A stretch of 64,000 nucleotides of DNA from Aquincola tertiaricarbonis. Its GTDB lineage: Bacteria > Pseudomonadota > Gammaproteobacteria > Burkholderiales > Burkholderiaceae_C. Positions within the stretch are counted from its first letter, which is position 1. Each line of letters starts with the position of its first letter. Positions 7,435 to 16,813 of this stretch are shown here, in pieces. The DNA lies in contig NZ_CP097635.1 in the NCBI RefSeq assembly GCF_023573145.1, positions 3,038,001 to 3,102,000 of the forward strand. Reading direction: 5' to 3'. The notes beneath the pieces are model-generated. The model saw only the letters and a list, made by a program, of their open reading frames with translations. It was not told where the DNA came from and made no database searches. A program made the translations under genes and the position numbers.

Positions 7435-9198
7435 ATGACTGCCACCCACGTGCACTTGGCGCTGCAAGCCGCCGCCCGCGCCCACGCGCAACGCATCGCC
7501 ATCACCGCGATCGACGAGCCCGAGCCCGGCGTGCCGCTGCGCCACTGGACCTACACCGAGCTGATGGCGCGCGTGAACCAGGCCGCCAATCTGCTGCATG
7601 CCCTGGGCGGCGGCAGCGCGCCGCGGGTGGCCCTGCTGCTGCCGCCCACGCCCGAGGCGCACGTGGCCCTGTGGGCGGCCGAGACGGCGGGCACCGCCTG
7701 CCCGATCAACCACCAGCTGGGCGCTTCCCACATCGCCGACCTGGTGAATGCCTGCGGCGCCAGCATCCTGGTGGCGCTGGGGCCGGCGCCCGACCTGCCC
7801 ATCTGGCCGCAGGTGGACGCGGTGCTGGCCGCCTGCCCCGGCCTGCGCCATGTGCTGGCCGTGCCCTGCGCCCCCAACGCCACGCTGCCGCCTGGCGTGC
7901 GCCACTTCGTCACCGAAAGTGCCACTTACCGCGCCGACGGACTGGATTTCACGCTGCCGGCCGCGCCCTTGGCCGCCCTCTTCCACACCGGCGGCACCAC
8001 CGGCGCGCCCAAGCTGGCCCAGCACACCCATGCCAACCAGCTGCATGCGGCCGGCGGCGCGGCAGCGATGTTCGGCACCCGGCCCGAGGACGTGATGCTC
8101 AGCGGCTTTCCGCTGTTCCACGTGGCCGGCTCCTTCGTCTACGGCCTGTCGACGCTGATGAGCGGCGCCCAGCTGGTGCTGCCCACCCGCCTGGGCCTGC
8201 GCAACACCGGCTTCATGGCCCGCTATGGCGACTACACCGAGCAGCTGGGCATCACGCTGATGGCGGCGGTGCCCACCGTCATCGCCAGCCTGCTGTCGCT
8301 GCCGCTGCAGGCGGCGCAGTTCCGCCGCGTGCGGGCGCTGCTCACCGGCGGCTCGCCGCTGCCCACCGAGCTGGCCGCCGGCTTCGAGGAACGCTTCGAG
8401 GTGCCGGTGCGCAACATCCTGGGCATGACGGAAAGCGCCGGTGTCATCTGCATCGAGCCGGTGGACGGCCCGCGCACGCCCGGCTCCTGCGGGCTGCCGC
8501 TGCCCGGCACCGAGGTGAAGGCGGTGCGACCCGACGGCACGCCCGCGGGCCCCGGCGAGCCCGGCATCCTGCGGGTGCGCGGCCCCAACGTCAGTCCCGG
8601 CTACACCGACCCGGCGCGCAACGCCGGCACCTTCGAGGACGGCTGGCTGATCAGCGGCGACATCGGCCACCTGGACGAGGCCGGCCGGGTGTACGTCACC
8701 GGCCGCTCGAAGGACGTGATCATCCGCGGCGCCCACAACATCGACCCCGGCATGATCGAAAGCGCCCTGCTGCGCCACCCCGACGTGCTGATGGCCGCCG
8801 CCGTCGGCCAGCCCGACGCTTATGCCGGCGAGCTGCCGGTGGCCTTCGTCAGCCTCAAGCCCGGCGCGCAGGTGGATGCGCAAGCCCTGGCCGCCTTTGC
8901 CGCGCCCTACATCCCCGAGCGGCCGGCCATGCCCAAGCGGGTGGACGTGCTGCCGGCCATTCCCACCACCGCGGTGGGCAAGGTGTACAAGCCGGCCTTG
9001 CGCGCCCTGGCTACGCAGCGGCTGCTGGAAGAGCAGCTGACCGCCGCCGGCCTGCCCGCCGAGGCGGTGCGGGTGGAGGTGCTGGACACCGCCGCCGGCC
9101 TGCAGGTGCAGTTCCACCTGGCCGCACCGGACACCGAAGCGGCGGTGCGGCGCCTGATGCAACCCTACCCGCTGGCCTACCGCTGCCTGACGACCTGA
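7435..9198 (+). CDS. AMP-forming acyl-CoA synthetase
   Basis: This 587-residue member of the ANL adenylating superfamily activates a carboxylic acid with ATP to an acyl-adenylate and then a CoA thioester. The phosphate-binding loop HTGGTTGAPK is at about 184-193, the NILGMTES motif follows, the hinge block TGRSKDVIIRG lies near residue 424, and the C-terminal catalytic lysine is Lys516 in GKVYKPAL. No signal peptide is visible, so it is cytoplasmic. An enoyl-CoA hydratase gene follows after 21 bases, which points to beta-oxidation-like breakdown of the product. The acid may be a fatty or phenylpropenoid acid; specificity cannot be read from sequence. Confidence 0.93.
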   Translation: MTATHVHLALQAAARAHAQRIAITAIDEPEPGVPLRHWTYTELMARVNQAANLLHALGGGSAPRVALLLPPTPEAHVALWAAETAGTACPINHQLGASHIADLVNACGASILVALGPAPDLPIWPQVDAVLAACPGLRHVLAVPCAPNATLPPGVRHFVTESATYRADGLDFTLPAAPLAALFHTGGTTGAPKLAQHTHANQLHAAGGAAAMFGTRPEDVMLSGFPLFHVAGSFVYGLSTLMSGAQLVLPTRLGLRNTGFMARYGDYTEQLGITLMAAVPTVIASLLSLPLQAAQFRRVRALLTGGSPLPTELAAGFEERFEVPVRNILGMTESAGVICIEPVDGPRTPGSCGLPLPGTEVKAVRPDGTPAGPGEPGILRVRGPNVSPGYTDPARNAGTFEDGWLISGDIGHLDEAGRVYVTGRSKDVIIRGAHNIDPGMIESALLRHPDVLMAAAVGQPDAYAGELPVAFVSLKPGAQVDAQALAAFAAPYIPERPAMPKRVDVLPAIPTTAVGKVYKPALRALATQRLLEEQLTAAGLPAEAVRVEVLDTAAGLQVQFHLAAPDTEAAVRRLMQPYPLAYRCLTT

Positions 9199-9219
9199 CC
9201 CGCAAGGAATGAACACCGC

Positions 9220-10029
9220 ATGACCGACAGCCTGCACCTCCACCGCGAAGGCGCGGTGCTCACCCTCACGCTGGACGCGCCGGCCCGCCGCAATGCGTTG
9301 ACGCCCGAGATGCTGTGCCGCCTGGCCGACGCGGTGATCGACTTCGCGGCCGACCCGGCGCTGCGCGTGGCGGTGATCACCGGCGCCGGCAGCCAGGCCT
9401 TTTGCGCGGGTGGCGACCTGCAGCGCACGCTGCCGCTGATGACCGGCGACCGCCAGGCCGAAGACGACTGGGACCGCCGGCTGCTGACCGACCCGCTGGT
9501 GATGGCGGCCTCGGGCCTGCGCGACTACCCGCTGGACAAGCCGGTGATCGCCGCCATCAACGGCCACTGCCTGGCCGCCGGCTTCGAGCTGATGCTGGGC
9601 ACCGACATCCGCATCGCCGCCGACCATGCCCGCTTCGGCCTGCCCGAGGTGCAGCGCGCGCTGCTGCCCTTTGCCGGCAGCATGGCGCGGCTGCCCCGCC
9701 AGGTGCCGCAGGCGCTGGCGCTGGAGCTGATGCTCACCGGCGACCCCATCGACGCCGCGACCGCGCTGCGCATCGGCCTGGTCAACCGCGTGCTGCCGGC
9801 GGCCGAGGTGCTGCCCGCCGCCCAGGCCCTGGCCCACCGAATCGCCGCCAACGGCCCGCTGGCGGTGCAGGCCGTCAAGCGCACGGTGCGCGAAGCCAGT
9901 GGCCAGCCGCTGGCAGTGGCCTTCGAGCTGGAGAATGAAGCCAAGCGCCAGATCATGGCCACCGAAGACGCCCGCGAAGGGCCACGGGCCTTCATGGAGA
10001 AGCGGGCGGCGGTGTACAGGGGGCGGTGA
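9220..10029 (+). CDS. Enoyl-CoA hydratase/isomerase family protein
   Basis: A crotonase-fold protein of 269 residues, the usual family length. The oxyanion-hole regions ITGAGSQAFCAGGDL and AINGHCLAAG are intact. Both catalytic glutamates of true hydratases are in place: Glu123 in FELML and Glu143 in LPEVQ. It should hydrate a 2-enoyl-CoA to a 3-hydroxyacyl-CoA. It sits 21 bases behind the acyl-CoA synthetase in an evident two-gene operon, so it likely acts on a CoA ester made by that enzyme. A 3-hydroxyacyl-CoA dehydrogenase step might be served by the SDR gene at 11.1-11.9 kb, but that gene is on the other strand. Confidence 0.93.
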   Translation: MTDSLHLHREGAVLTLTLDAPARRNALTPEMLCRLADAVIDFAADPALRVAVITGAGSQAFCAGGDLQRTLPLMTGDRQAEDDWDRRLLTDPLVMAASGLRDYPLDKPVIAAINGHCLAAGFELMLGTDIRIAADHARFGLPEVQRALLPFAGSMARLPRQVPQALALELMLTGDPIDAATALRIGLVNRVLPAAEVLPAAQALAHRIAANGPLAVQAVKRTVREASGQPLAVAFELENEAKRQIMATEDAREGPRAFMEKRAAVYRGR

Positions 10030-10071
10030 GTCACGGCGCCGGGGTGGCGCCATGTGCCGCGCCAGGCCCGC

Positions 10072-11055
10072 TCAATCGCCCTTGAACCCCGTCGCCTTCA
10101 CCAGCCCCGCCCAGCGCTGGCCTTCGGACTTGATCAGCTTGTCGGTGTCGGCCCGGCTGCTGGCGCTGACGCTGAACCCGGCTTCCACCATCTTGGCCTG
10201 CACGTCGGGCAGGCGCAGCGTGGCCTGCAGCTGCTTGTTCAGCAGGTCCAGCACCGGCGCCGGGGTGCCGGCCGGGGCCAGCACCGCGAACCAGGTGGAC
10301 ACGTCCACCTTGGGCAGGCCGGACTCGGCGAAGGTGGGCACGTCGGGCAGCAGCGGAGAGCGCTGCGGCGCGGTGGTGGCCAGCGCGCGCATCTTGCCGC
10401 CCTTGATCTGCGCCGCGCCCAGCGCGGTGGATACGAAGCTGCCCGCCACGTCGCCCGAGACGATGGCCGTCACCGCATCGCCGGTGGCGCGGTAGTGCAC
10501 CGGCTCCACCTTGAAGCCGCCCGCCTCGGCCAGCAGTTCGGCCCCGAAGTGGCCCGGCGTGCCGGCGCCGAAGGTGGCGATGTTGGTCTTGTCGGCCTGC
10601 GCCTTGGCGGCCTTCACGAAATCGGCCACCGTCTTGTGCGGCGAGTTGGCGGGCACCACCATCACGAAGTCCACCTTGCACAGCTCGCCCACGCCCACCA
10701 GCTCCTTGGTGGGGTCGTAGGGCAGCTTGCTGAAGGCGGCCGGCGCAATGGAGATGGAGCCCGCCTCACCCAGCAGCAGGGTGTAGCCGTCGGCCGGGCT
10801 CTTGGCCACCGTCTGGGCGGCGATCTGGCCGCCGGCGCCGGCGCGGTTGTCCACCACCACCTGCTGCTTGAGCGCCTGGCCCAGCCGGTCGGACACCAGC
10901 CGCGCCAGCACGTCGGGCGCGGTGCCCGGGGCATAGCCCACCACCAGCTTGACCGGCTTGTCGGGGTAGCTGCCCTGCGCATGGCCGGTGCCCACCCAGG
11001 TGCCCGCCACCAGGGCTGCGGCTGCGGCCAGAAGTCGTCGCTTGTTTGCTTGCAT
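10072..11055 (-). CDS. Tripartite tricarboxylate transporter (TctC/Bug family) binding protein
   Basis: The 327-residue protein has a signal peptide (MQANKRRLLAAAAALVAGTW, cleavage after GHAQG or nearby) and the hallmark Bug-family blocks YPDKPVKLVVGYAPGT, DNRAGAGGQIAAQTVAKSP and ADGYTLLLG. It would bind a carboxylate in the periplasm. No TctA or TctB membrane subunit is near it, which is the usual situation for Burkholderiales, where dozens of orphan TctC proteins exist. It is 77 bases downstream of an SDR gene on the same strand and may be part of the same catabolic unit. Ligand unknown. Confidence 0.93.
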   Translation of the reverse strand: MQANKRRLLAAAAALVAGTWVGTGHAQGSYPDKPVKLVVGYAPGTAPDVLARLVSDRLGQALKQQVVVDNRAGAGGQIAAQTVAKSPADGYTLLLGEAGSISIAPAAFSKLPYDPTKELVGVGELCKVDFVMVVPANSPHKTVADFVKAAKAQADKTNIATFGAGTPGHFGAELLAEAGGFKVEPVHYRATGDAVTAIVSGDVAGSFVSTALGAAQIKGGKMRALATTAPQRSPLLPDVPTFAESGLPKVDVSTWFAVLAPAGTPAPVLDLLNKQLQATLRLPDVQAKMVEAGFSVSASSRADTDKLIKSEGQRWAGLVKATGFKGD

Positions 11056-11132
11056 GCGCTTGTCTCCGTGTTGTGCTGCAAGCAGTGTGGTGCGACGCGG
11101 CCGGCGCCGCTGTCATCCCCGGTGGGGACACG

Positions 11133-11885
11133 TCAGATGGAAACTCCTCCGCTGACCTCGATGCTCGTCCCGTTCACGTAGCTGGCATCGTCGCTGAGCA
11201 AAAAGGCGGTCACCGAGGCCACTTCCGACGGCTGGCCCACGCGGCGCAGCCAGCAGGCTTGCTCGATGTTGGCCAGTGCCGCCTGCGGTATGGCCATCAG
11301 CATCGGCGTGGCCACCGAGCCCGGCACCACCGCGTTGACCCGCACGCCCTTGGGCCCCAGCTCACGCGCCCAGGTCTTGGTCAGGCCCAGCACGCCGGCC
11401 TTGGCCGCCGCGTAGTTGCCCTGGCCGAAGTTGCCGTACACGCCGGTGATGCTGGCGGTGTTGACGATGGCCCGGCCCTGCGGACCCTCCCTCGGCGCCA
11501 GCAGCGCCGGCAGCAGCGCCTGGGTGCAGTGGAAGACGCTCTTCAGATTGACGTCGATCACCGCGTCCCACTGCGCTTCGCTCATGTTCACCAGCCGCGC
11601 GTCGCGGGTGATGCCGGCGTTGTTGACCAGCCCGTCAACACGGCCGAAGCGTGCCAGCACCGCCGCCACCATGGCGTCGACGGCCGGCCGATCGGCCACG
11701 TTCAGCACATGGGCCTCGGCCTTGGCGCCGCCCTCGCGCAGCGCGGCCGCGGCGGCCTGCACCGCCTCGGCCGACAGGTCGCACAGCGCCACCGCCGCCC
11801 CTTCGGCCGCCAGCCGCTGCGCGGTGGCCAGGCCGATGCCCTGCCCCGCCCCGGTGACCACGTAGACCCTGCCTTGCAGACGCAT
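11133..11885 (-). CDS. Short-chain dehydrogenase/reductase, FabG-like
   Basis: The 250-residue product is a classical SDR. The cofactor loop TGAGQGIG is at residues 11-18, NNAG at 88-91, and the catalytic set is Asn113, Ser145, Tyr158 and Lys162 (YAAAK). These classical SDRs are NAD(P)-dependent oxidoreductases. The sequence most resembles 3-oxoacyl-ACP or acetoacetyl-CoA reductases and 3-hydroxyacyl-CoA dehydrogenases. An aspartate at position 36 (LCDLS), after the second beta strand, favours NAD(H). With the nearby acyl-CoA ligase and enoyl-CoA hydratase a role in oxidising a hydroxyacyl-CoA is plausible. It is not part of primary fatty acid synthesis as judged by its isolation from fab genes. 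Confidence 0.9.
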   Translation of the reverse strand: MRLQGRVYVVTGAGQGIGLATAQRLAAEGAAVALCDLSAEAVQAAAAALREGGAKAEAHVLNVADRPAVDAMVAAVLARFGRVDGLVNNAGITRDARLVNMSEAQWDAVIDVNLKSVFHCTQALLPALLAPREGPQGRAIVNTASITGVYGNFGQGNYAAAKAGVLGLTKTWARELGPKGVRVNAVVPGSVATPMLMAIPQAALANIEQACWLRRVGQPSEVASVTAFLLSDDASYVNGTSIEVSGGVSI

Positions 11886-11968
11886 GCCCCGCTCCTTGCA
11901 TCGATGGAAGAAGCAGCCAGCCTAGCAGCGCCGCGGGCGGCCGTCTGTCCGCCGCGGCGCGGACGGCG

Positions 11969-12739
11969 CTACGCGGACAGCCCGCCCGACACCAGCGCGA
12001 AGAGTTCGTTGCGGTGGTGGATGCCCAGGCGGTCGAAGGCGCGGTCGCGGTAGGTCTTGACGGTGGCCGCCGACAGGCCCAGGTCGGCGGCGATGCCGTC
12101 GTAGGTCCAGCCCTTGAGCATGCGTTCGCACACCTCGCGCTCGCGCGGGGTCAGGGCCTGCATCACGTCGGGCCGGCTGGTGGCCAGGTGGCGCTGCACG
12201 CAGGCCAGCAACAGCCGCGCGGTGGCGGCCACGGCATCGATCTCATCGTCGGAGAACGCCGACTGGCTGCGGTGCCGGTACAGGTTGATGGCCAGCAACG
12301 CATCGCCTTCGTCGGCCGAGACGATGGACAGCCGCTCGCGCAGGCCGTGGCGGTCGTAGATCTGGGCGCGGTGTTCGGCCGGAATCTCGCGGGCGTCCCA
12401 GTGCACCAGCAGCGGCGTGGGGCCGCTCAGCCGCTCACGCGCGGCGTGGAAGGTCTCGTCATGCCGGTACAGCTGCTGGCGGTACACCTGCCAGCAGTGC
12501 GCGGTGCCGTCGTCCACGCCGAAGCTGCCATTGGCATGGATGGTGGGCGGCGCGTCGTTGAACAGCCGGTAGATGGACCACCAGCACATCGGCATCCAGC
12601 GGTTCAGCTGGGCCAGCGCCGACTGCGCAAAACCCGCGTCGCCGATGGCCGCCACCACGCCGGCCATGGCCTCGGGCATCGCGGCCACCTGCTGCGCCGC
12701 GGCGCGTGCCGCCCTTGCTTCTGTCGCGATGATCTGCAT
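11969..12739 (-). CDS. LuxR-family transcriptional regulator
   Basis: The 256-residue protein carries a C-terminal GerE/LuxR DNA-binding domain (about 195-250: LTPREREVCERMLKGWTYDG, then LGLSAATVKTYRDRAF). The N-terminal 190 residues form an unrecognised, probably GAF-like or autoinducer-like sensing region; no receiver aspartate pattern is evident. The start at ATG 12739 (MQIIATEARA) is chosen because the next upstream candidate, at 12796, begins a proline/arginine-rich stretch unlike the family. It lies behind the transglycosylase gene on the same strand and 84 bases upstream of the SDR, which it may regulate. Confidence 0.85.
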   Translation of the reverse strand: MQIIATEARAARAAAQQVAAMPEAMAGVVAAIGDAGFAQSALAQLNRWMPMCWWSIYRLFNDAPPTIHANGSFGVDDGTAHCWQVYRQQLYRHDETFHAARERLSGPTPLLVHWDAREIPAEHRAQIYDRHGLRERLSIVSADEGDALLAINLYRHRSQSAFSDDEIDAVAATARLLLACVQRHLATSRPDVMQALTPREREVCERMLKGWTYDGIAADLGLSAATVKTYRDRAFDRLGIHHRNELFALVSGGLSA

Positions 12740-12872
12740 CTGCGCCGCCCCAAGTTGCGTTGCCCGCGCCCCTGGAACGCGGGCGCGGGGCAGCATAGGT
12801 CGCAGGCGCGCCGCACGCAGACGGGGTTATCCCGCGCGGCGGGCGCACAGCGCCCGGGCGGCGCAGCCGGCG

Positions 12873-14183
12873 CTACGGCTGCTGCAGGCGCTGCAGCTGC
12901 GCCGCATCGGGGTAGCCGTCGGCCGGCAGGCCCACGCTGCGCTGCCAGCGGCGCAACGCCTCCCGTGTGGCCGGTCCCATCACGCCGTCGGCCGCACCGG
13001 CATCGAACCCCTTCTGCGTGAGCGCCGTCTGCAGCGCCCGCATCTGCGTGCGCGACAGCGGCTGCAGGTCACGCGGCCAGGCCGCCTGCACGCCAGGCGC
13101 GCCGTCGATCTGCTGCGCCAGCAGCCCCACCGCCAGCGCATAAGAAGTGGCGTTGTTGTAGCGCAGGATGGCTCGGAAGTTGGGCCCCACCAGGAAGGCC
13201 GGGCCACGCACGCCGGCCGGCAGCAGCAGCGCCGCATCGGGCAGCGCCGGCAGCGGCGCATCGCCCACGCCACGCACGCCTTCAGCCGCCCAGGCGCCGG
13301 CGGCCTGGCGCTGCTGGCCGTCGGCCCGGGCCAGGTCGAAGCCCGGCGGCAGCACCACCTCCACGCCCCAGGGCTGGCCGGCGCGCCAGCCCGATTGCGC
13401 CAGGAAGTTGGCGGTGCTGGCCATCACGTCGGCCATGCTGCCCCAGATGTCACGGCGGCCATCGCCATCGGCGTCCACCGCATAGGCCAGGAAGTTGGAC
13501 GGCAGGAACTGCGTCTGCCCCATCGCGCCGGCCCAGCTGCCCACCATGTGCGCATGGTCGATGTCGCCGTTCTGGATGATCTTCAGCGCCGCCAGCAACT
13601 GGCCGCGGGCCCAGGCCTCGCGCCGGCCCTCGAAGCCCAGCGTGGCCAGCGCGTCCACCGTGGGCGTGCTGCCGTAGTTGCTGCCGAAGTTGCTTTCCAT
13701 GCCCCAGATGGCCGCGACGATGGACGCCGGCACGCCATAGCGGGCAGCGGCGGCATCGGCTTCGGTGCGGTACTGGGCCAGCTTCTCGCGGCCCAGGGCC
13801 ACGCGCTGCGGCGTGACGGTGTTGTCCAGGTAGTCCCACACCGCGCGGGTGAACTCGGGCTGCGCGCCGTCCAGCTGCACCACCCGCGGCTGGAACTCGG
13901 CAGTGTCCAGCGCCGCGCGCAGCGTGGCTTCGCTGATGCCGGCGGCCAGCGCGCTGGCGCGGAAGCCGGCCACCCAGCGGGCAAAGCCTTCGCGCTGGGC
14001 GGCCTCACCGTCCGCGGGTACCGCACTGGCGGCACCCGGCGCTCTGGCCGGGCCCGGTGCGGGCGACGGCGTTGCTTCGGCCCGGCTGGCGGGCGGCGGG
14101 GTGGCGCAGCCTGCCAGCAGGGCGGCGGCGATCAGGCTGCAGACAAGGGGGACAGACGTGGCGACAAGGTGCTTCCGGCTCAT
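12873..14183 (-). CDS. Lytic murein transglycosylase (MltB-like) lipoprotein with peptidoglycan-binding domain
   Basis: This 436-residue protein begins with a lipoprotein signal (lipobox LLAGC, lipidated Cys26) and a Pro/Ala-rich linker. It then has an SLT_2/MltB-type catalytic domain and a C-terminal peptidoglycan-binding helical domain (about 375-433, with ADGVMGPATREALRRWQRSV). The catalytic glutamate is Glu163 in IWGMESNFGSNYG; GSWAGAMGQTQFLPS is the second family motif. It cleaves the glycan strand of peptidoglycan non-hydrolytically, forming 1,6-anhydro-muropeptides, from the inner face of the outer membrane. The ATG at 14183 is selected because the longer alternative (14231) would push the signal peptide inward. 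Confidence 0.92.
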   Translation of the reverse strand: MSRKHLVATSVPLVCSLIAAALLAGCATPPPASRAEATPSPAPGPARAPGAASAVPADGEAAQREGFARWVAGFRASALAAGISEATLRAALDTAEFQPRVVQLDGAQPEFTRAVWDYLDNTVTPQRVALGREKLAQYRTEADAAAARYGVPASIVAAIWGMESNFGSNYGSTPTVDALATLGFEGRREAWARGQLLAALKIIQNGDIDHAHMVGSWAGAMGQTQFLPSNFLAYAVDADGDGRRDIWGSMADVMASTANFLAQSGWRAGQPWGVEVVLPPGFDLARADGQQRQAAGAWAAEGVRGVGDAPLPALPDAALLLPAGVRGPAFLVGPNFRAILRYNNATSYALAVGLLAQQIDGAPGVQAAWPRDLQPLSRTQMRALQTALTQKGFDAGAADGVMGPATREALRRWQRSVGLPADGYPDAAQLQRLQQP

Positions 14184-14266
14184 GCGCCGATTGTGGCCGC
14201 GCCGTTGCACCACCCCGTGCCGGGCTGGCAACCGCTGGAAAAAGCCGTGTTTCGGCCATTTCCCAC

Positions 14267-14289
14267 TTGACTAATCATTAATGACTAAA
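14267..14289. promoter_or_regulatory. AT-rich repeat/palindrome between transglycosylase and chemoreceptor genes
   Basis: An AT-rich patch in otherwise GC-rich DNA contains the direct repeats TGACTAA at 14268 and TGACTAA at 14282 (approximate) around the perfect palindrome TCATTAATGA (14275-14284), and begins with a TTGACT that could serve as a -35 element for the chemoreceptor gene 78 bases downstream. No convincing -10 partner was found, so a regulator site or promoter is only suggested. Confidence 0.3.
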
Positions 14290-14344
14290 CCTGGCAGGCC
14301 TGCTGCCGATGACACCACCGAGTTGTTTTGATTCCGGAAGCACC

Positions 14345-16813
14345 ATGTCGGTCCACACCTCTGCTGAAACCCAGGCCTTGCAACAAGCGGAGAGCGCCGA
14401 CGCGTTGCGCGACGCGCGGGTGGCCAGCGCGCTGATGCGCCACCAGCTGGTGGCGCAGTTCGACCCGCAGGGCCGGGTGATCGATGCGAACGACCGCTTC
14501 CTGGGGCTGATGGGCTACTGCCTGAACGAGGTGGTGGGCCAGCACCACCATCTGTTCTGTCCGGCCGCCACGGGCTGCGAGCCGGCCGACGCCGAATTCT
14601 GGGAGCCGCTGGCCGCCGGCCGGCCGCAGCAGGGCGAGTACATGCGCAGCAACCGCAGCGGGCGCACCGTGTGGCTGCTGGCCACCTACACGCCGGTGCC
14701 GGACGACGAGGGCCGCGTCGAGCGGGTGGTGATGCTGGCCAACGACATCACCGCCGCCAAATTGAAGGCGCTGGAGGACGACGGCCGCGTGGCCGCCATC
14801 TCGCGCTCGCAGGGGGTGATCGAGTTCGATCTGGCGGGCAACGTGCTCGCGGCCAACGACAACTTCCTGGCGTTGACCGGCTACACCGCCGCCGAGGTGG
14901 TGGGCCAGCACCACCGCATGTTCGTGGAACCCGAAGAGGCGCAGGGCGGCGCCTACCGCGCCTTCTGGCAGAAGCTGGGCAATGGCCAGTTCGACAGCGG
15001 CCAGTACCTGCGGGTGGGCAAGAACGGCAAACGGGTGTGGCTGCAGGCCAGCTACAACCCCATCCTCGACCTGGACGGCCAGCCCACCAAGGTGGTGAAG
15101 TTCTGCACCGACATCTCGCCCGCGCGGCTGGCGGCGCTGGAGACGCAGGCGCGCCTGTCGGCCGTCTCGGCCAGCAGCGGCATGCTGGAGTTCGACGCCA
15201 GCGGCCGCATCCTGCTGGCCAACGACCTGATGCTGAAATCGCTGGGCTACGACAGCGCCAGCCTGGTCGGCCAGAGCGAGAGCCTGATCCTCTTCGACGA
15301 GACGCGCCGCGACCCCGGCTACATCGAGCGCTGGCGGCTGCTGCGTGAAGGCCGCACCGTGGCCGACGAGATCCGCCGCCGCGGCGCGGGCGACCGCGAG
15401 GTGTGGTTCAGCGCCGCGATGACGCCGGTGATGGGCCTGGACGGCCAGCTGGCCAAGGTGCTGATGATCGCCCAGGACATCACCGCGGCCAAGCTGGCGC
15501 GGCTGGACGCGGCCGGCAAGCTGGGCGCGATCGACCGCGCGCAGGCGGTCATCGAGTTCGACCTGACCGGCCATGTGCTGCACGCCAACGAGAACTTCAC
15601 CGCGCTCACCGGCTACACGCTGGACGAGATCCGCGGCCGCCACCACCGCCTGTTCGTGCCCGCGGCCGATGCCGCCTGCGCGGCCTACGAGGCCTTCTGG
15701 GAACGGCTGGGCCGCGGCGAGTTCGAGGCCGGCGAGTACAAGCGCCTGGGCAAGGGTGGCCGCGAGGTGTGGATACGCGCCAGCTACAACCCGATCTTCG
15801 ACCCGCTGGGCCGGCCGGTGAAGGTGGTGAAGTTCGCCACCGACGTGACGGCCACCAAGCTGCGCGCGGCCGAGTTCGAGGCCAAGGTGCAGGCCATCGA
15901 CCTGGGCCAGGCGGTGGTGGAGTTCGACCTCGACGGCAACGTGCTCACCGCCAACCGCAACTTCCTGGCGGCCATGGGCTACACCCTGCGCGAGATCCAG
16001 GGCCAGCACCACAGCATCTTCTGCCCGCCCGACTATGTGCGGGCGGCCGAGTACCGCGACTTCTGGCTGCGGCTGGGTGAAGGTCAGTTCATCAGCAACC
16101 GCTTCCACCGCGTGGGCAAGTACGACCGCGACGTGTGGATCCAGGCCACCTACAGCCCCATCCGCGACCTCAACGGCCATGTGACGAAGGTGGTCAAGTA
16201 CGCCTTCGACGTCACCAACGAGGTGATGCTGGAGCAGCGCATCGCCTGCCAGAGCCAGGAGATGCGCCAGCGCGTGATGACGCTGCTGGAGACCATCGGC
16301 CAGATCACCACCCACTCCGCCGTGGCGGGCGAGATGGCGCAGCAGGCCAGCAGCGCCGCGCAATCGGGTGCCGAGGCGCTGCAGCAGGCGCTGGCGGCCA
16401 TCGCGGCCATCCAGTCGGGCTCCAACCGGGTGTCGGAGATCGTGCGCACCATCGGCGACATCGCCGGCCAGACCAATCTGCTGGCCTTCAATGCCGCCAT
16501 CGAGGCGGCGCGGGCCGGCGAGCACGGCGTGGGCTTCTCGGTGGTGGCCGGCGAGGTGCGCAAGCTGGCCGAGCGCAGCTCCGCCGCCGCGCGCGAGATC
16601 GCGGCGCTGATCGCGCAATCGGCAGTGGAGGTGGAGCGCGGCGCCGGTGTCAGCGCCAATGCGGCGCGCAGCTTCGACGGCATCCTGGGCAGCGTGCAGC
16701 GCACCGGCAGCAGCGTGCAGGCCATCGCCGGCGCCGCCGAGCAGCAGCGCCAGACGGCGCAGGACGTCACCCGCATCATCCAGGCCCTGTCGGGGCCGGG
16801 TGAAGCGGCATGA
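14345..16813 (+). CDS. Soluble methyl-accepting chemotaxis protein with five tandem PAS domains
   Basis: The 822-residue product has no transmembrane segment. Five PAS domains span about residues 23-632, then a methyl-accepting signalling domain follows to about 815 with the conserved hairpin tip [20 protein letters not shown]. The GQHH(x)xF motif recurs at residues 65-71, 187-193, 431-437 and 553-559, an exact period of 122 residues. The third PAS keeps the spacing but has lost the histidines (SESLILF). PAS-MCPs of this sort sense redox, oxygen or small ligands in the cytoplasm and control CheA. Start ATG 14345 follows GGAAG. The stop overlaps the next gene as ATGA, so receptor and coupling protein are made together. 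Confidence 0.92.
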   Translation: MSVHTSAETQALQQAESADALRDARVASALMRHQLVAQFDPQGRVIDANDRFLGLMGYCLNEVVGQHHHLFCPAATGCEPADAEFWEPLAAGRPQQGEYMRSNRSGRTVWLLATYTPVPDDEGRVERVVMLANDITAAKLKALEDDGRVAAISRSQGVIEFDLAGNVLAANDNFLALTGYTAAEVVGQHHRMFVEPEEAQGGAYRAFWQKLGNGQFDSGQYLRVGKNGKRVWLQASYNPILDLDGQPTKVVKFCTDISPARLAALETQARLSAVSASSGMLEFDASGRILLANDLMLKSLGYDSASLVGQSESLILFDETRRDPGYIERWRLLREGRTVADEIRRRGAGDREVWFSAAMTPVMGLDGQLAKVLMIAQDITAAKLARLDAAGKLGAIDRAQAVIEFDLTGHVLHANENFTALTGYTLDEIRGRHHRLFVPAADAACAAYEAFWERLGRGEFEAGEYKRLGKGGREVWIRASYNPIFDPLGRPVKVVKFATDVTATKLRAAEFEAKVQAIDLGQAVVEFDLDGNVLTANRNFLAAMGYTLREIQGQHHSIFCPPDYVRAAEYRDFWLRLGEGQFISNRFHRVGKYDRDVWIQATYSPIRDLNGHVTKVVKYAFDVTNEVMLEQRIACQSQEMRQRVMTLLETIGQITTHSAVAGEMAQQASSAAQSGAEALQQALAAIAAIQSGSNRVSEIVRTIGDIAGQTNLLAFNAAIEAARAGEHGVGFSVVAGEVRKLAERSSAAAREIAALIAQSAVEVERGAGVSANAARSFDGILGSVQRTGSSVQAIAGAAEQQRQTAQDVTRIIQALSGPGEAA
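14411..16240 (+). repeat. Five tandem PAS-coding units, 366 bp each
   Basis: Five consecutive coding units of exactly 122 codons can be laid end to end (residues 23-144, 145-266, 267-388, 389-510, 511-632 of the chemoreceptor). Recurrent landmarks are a VIEFDL-type strand, AN-x-NF, GYT, HH-x-x-F, VW-x-x-A-x-YNPI and KVVKF-x-x-D. Unit 3 is the most diverged. The constant length without insertions points to expansion by internal duplication. Confidence 0.8.

Noticed and set aside
7384-10053. 889-codon open frame antisense to the acyl-CoA synthetase and enoyl-CoA hydratase
   Set aside because: Low-complexity composition and full overlap with two clear enzymes on the other strand.
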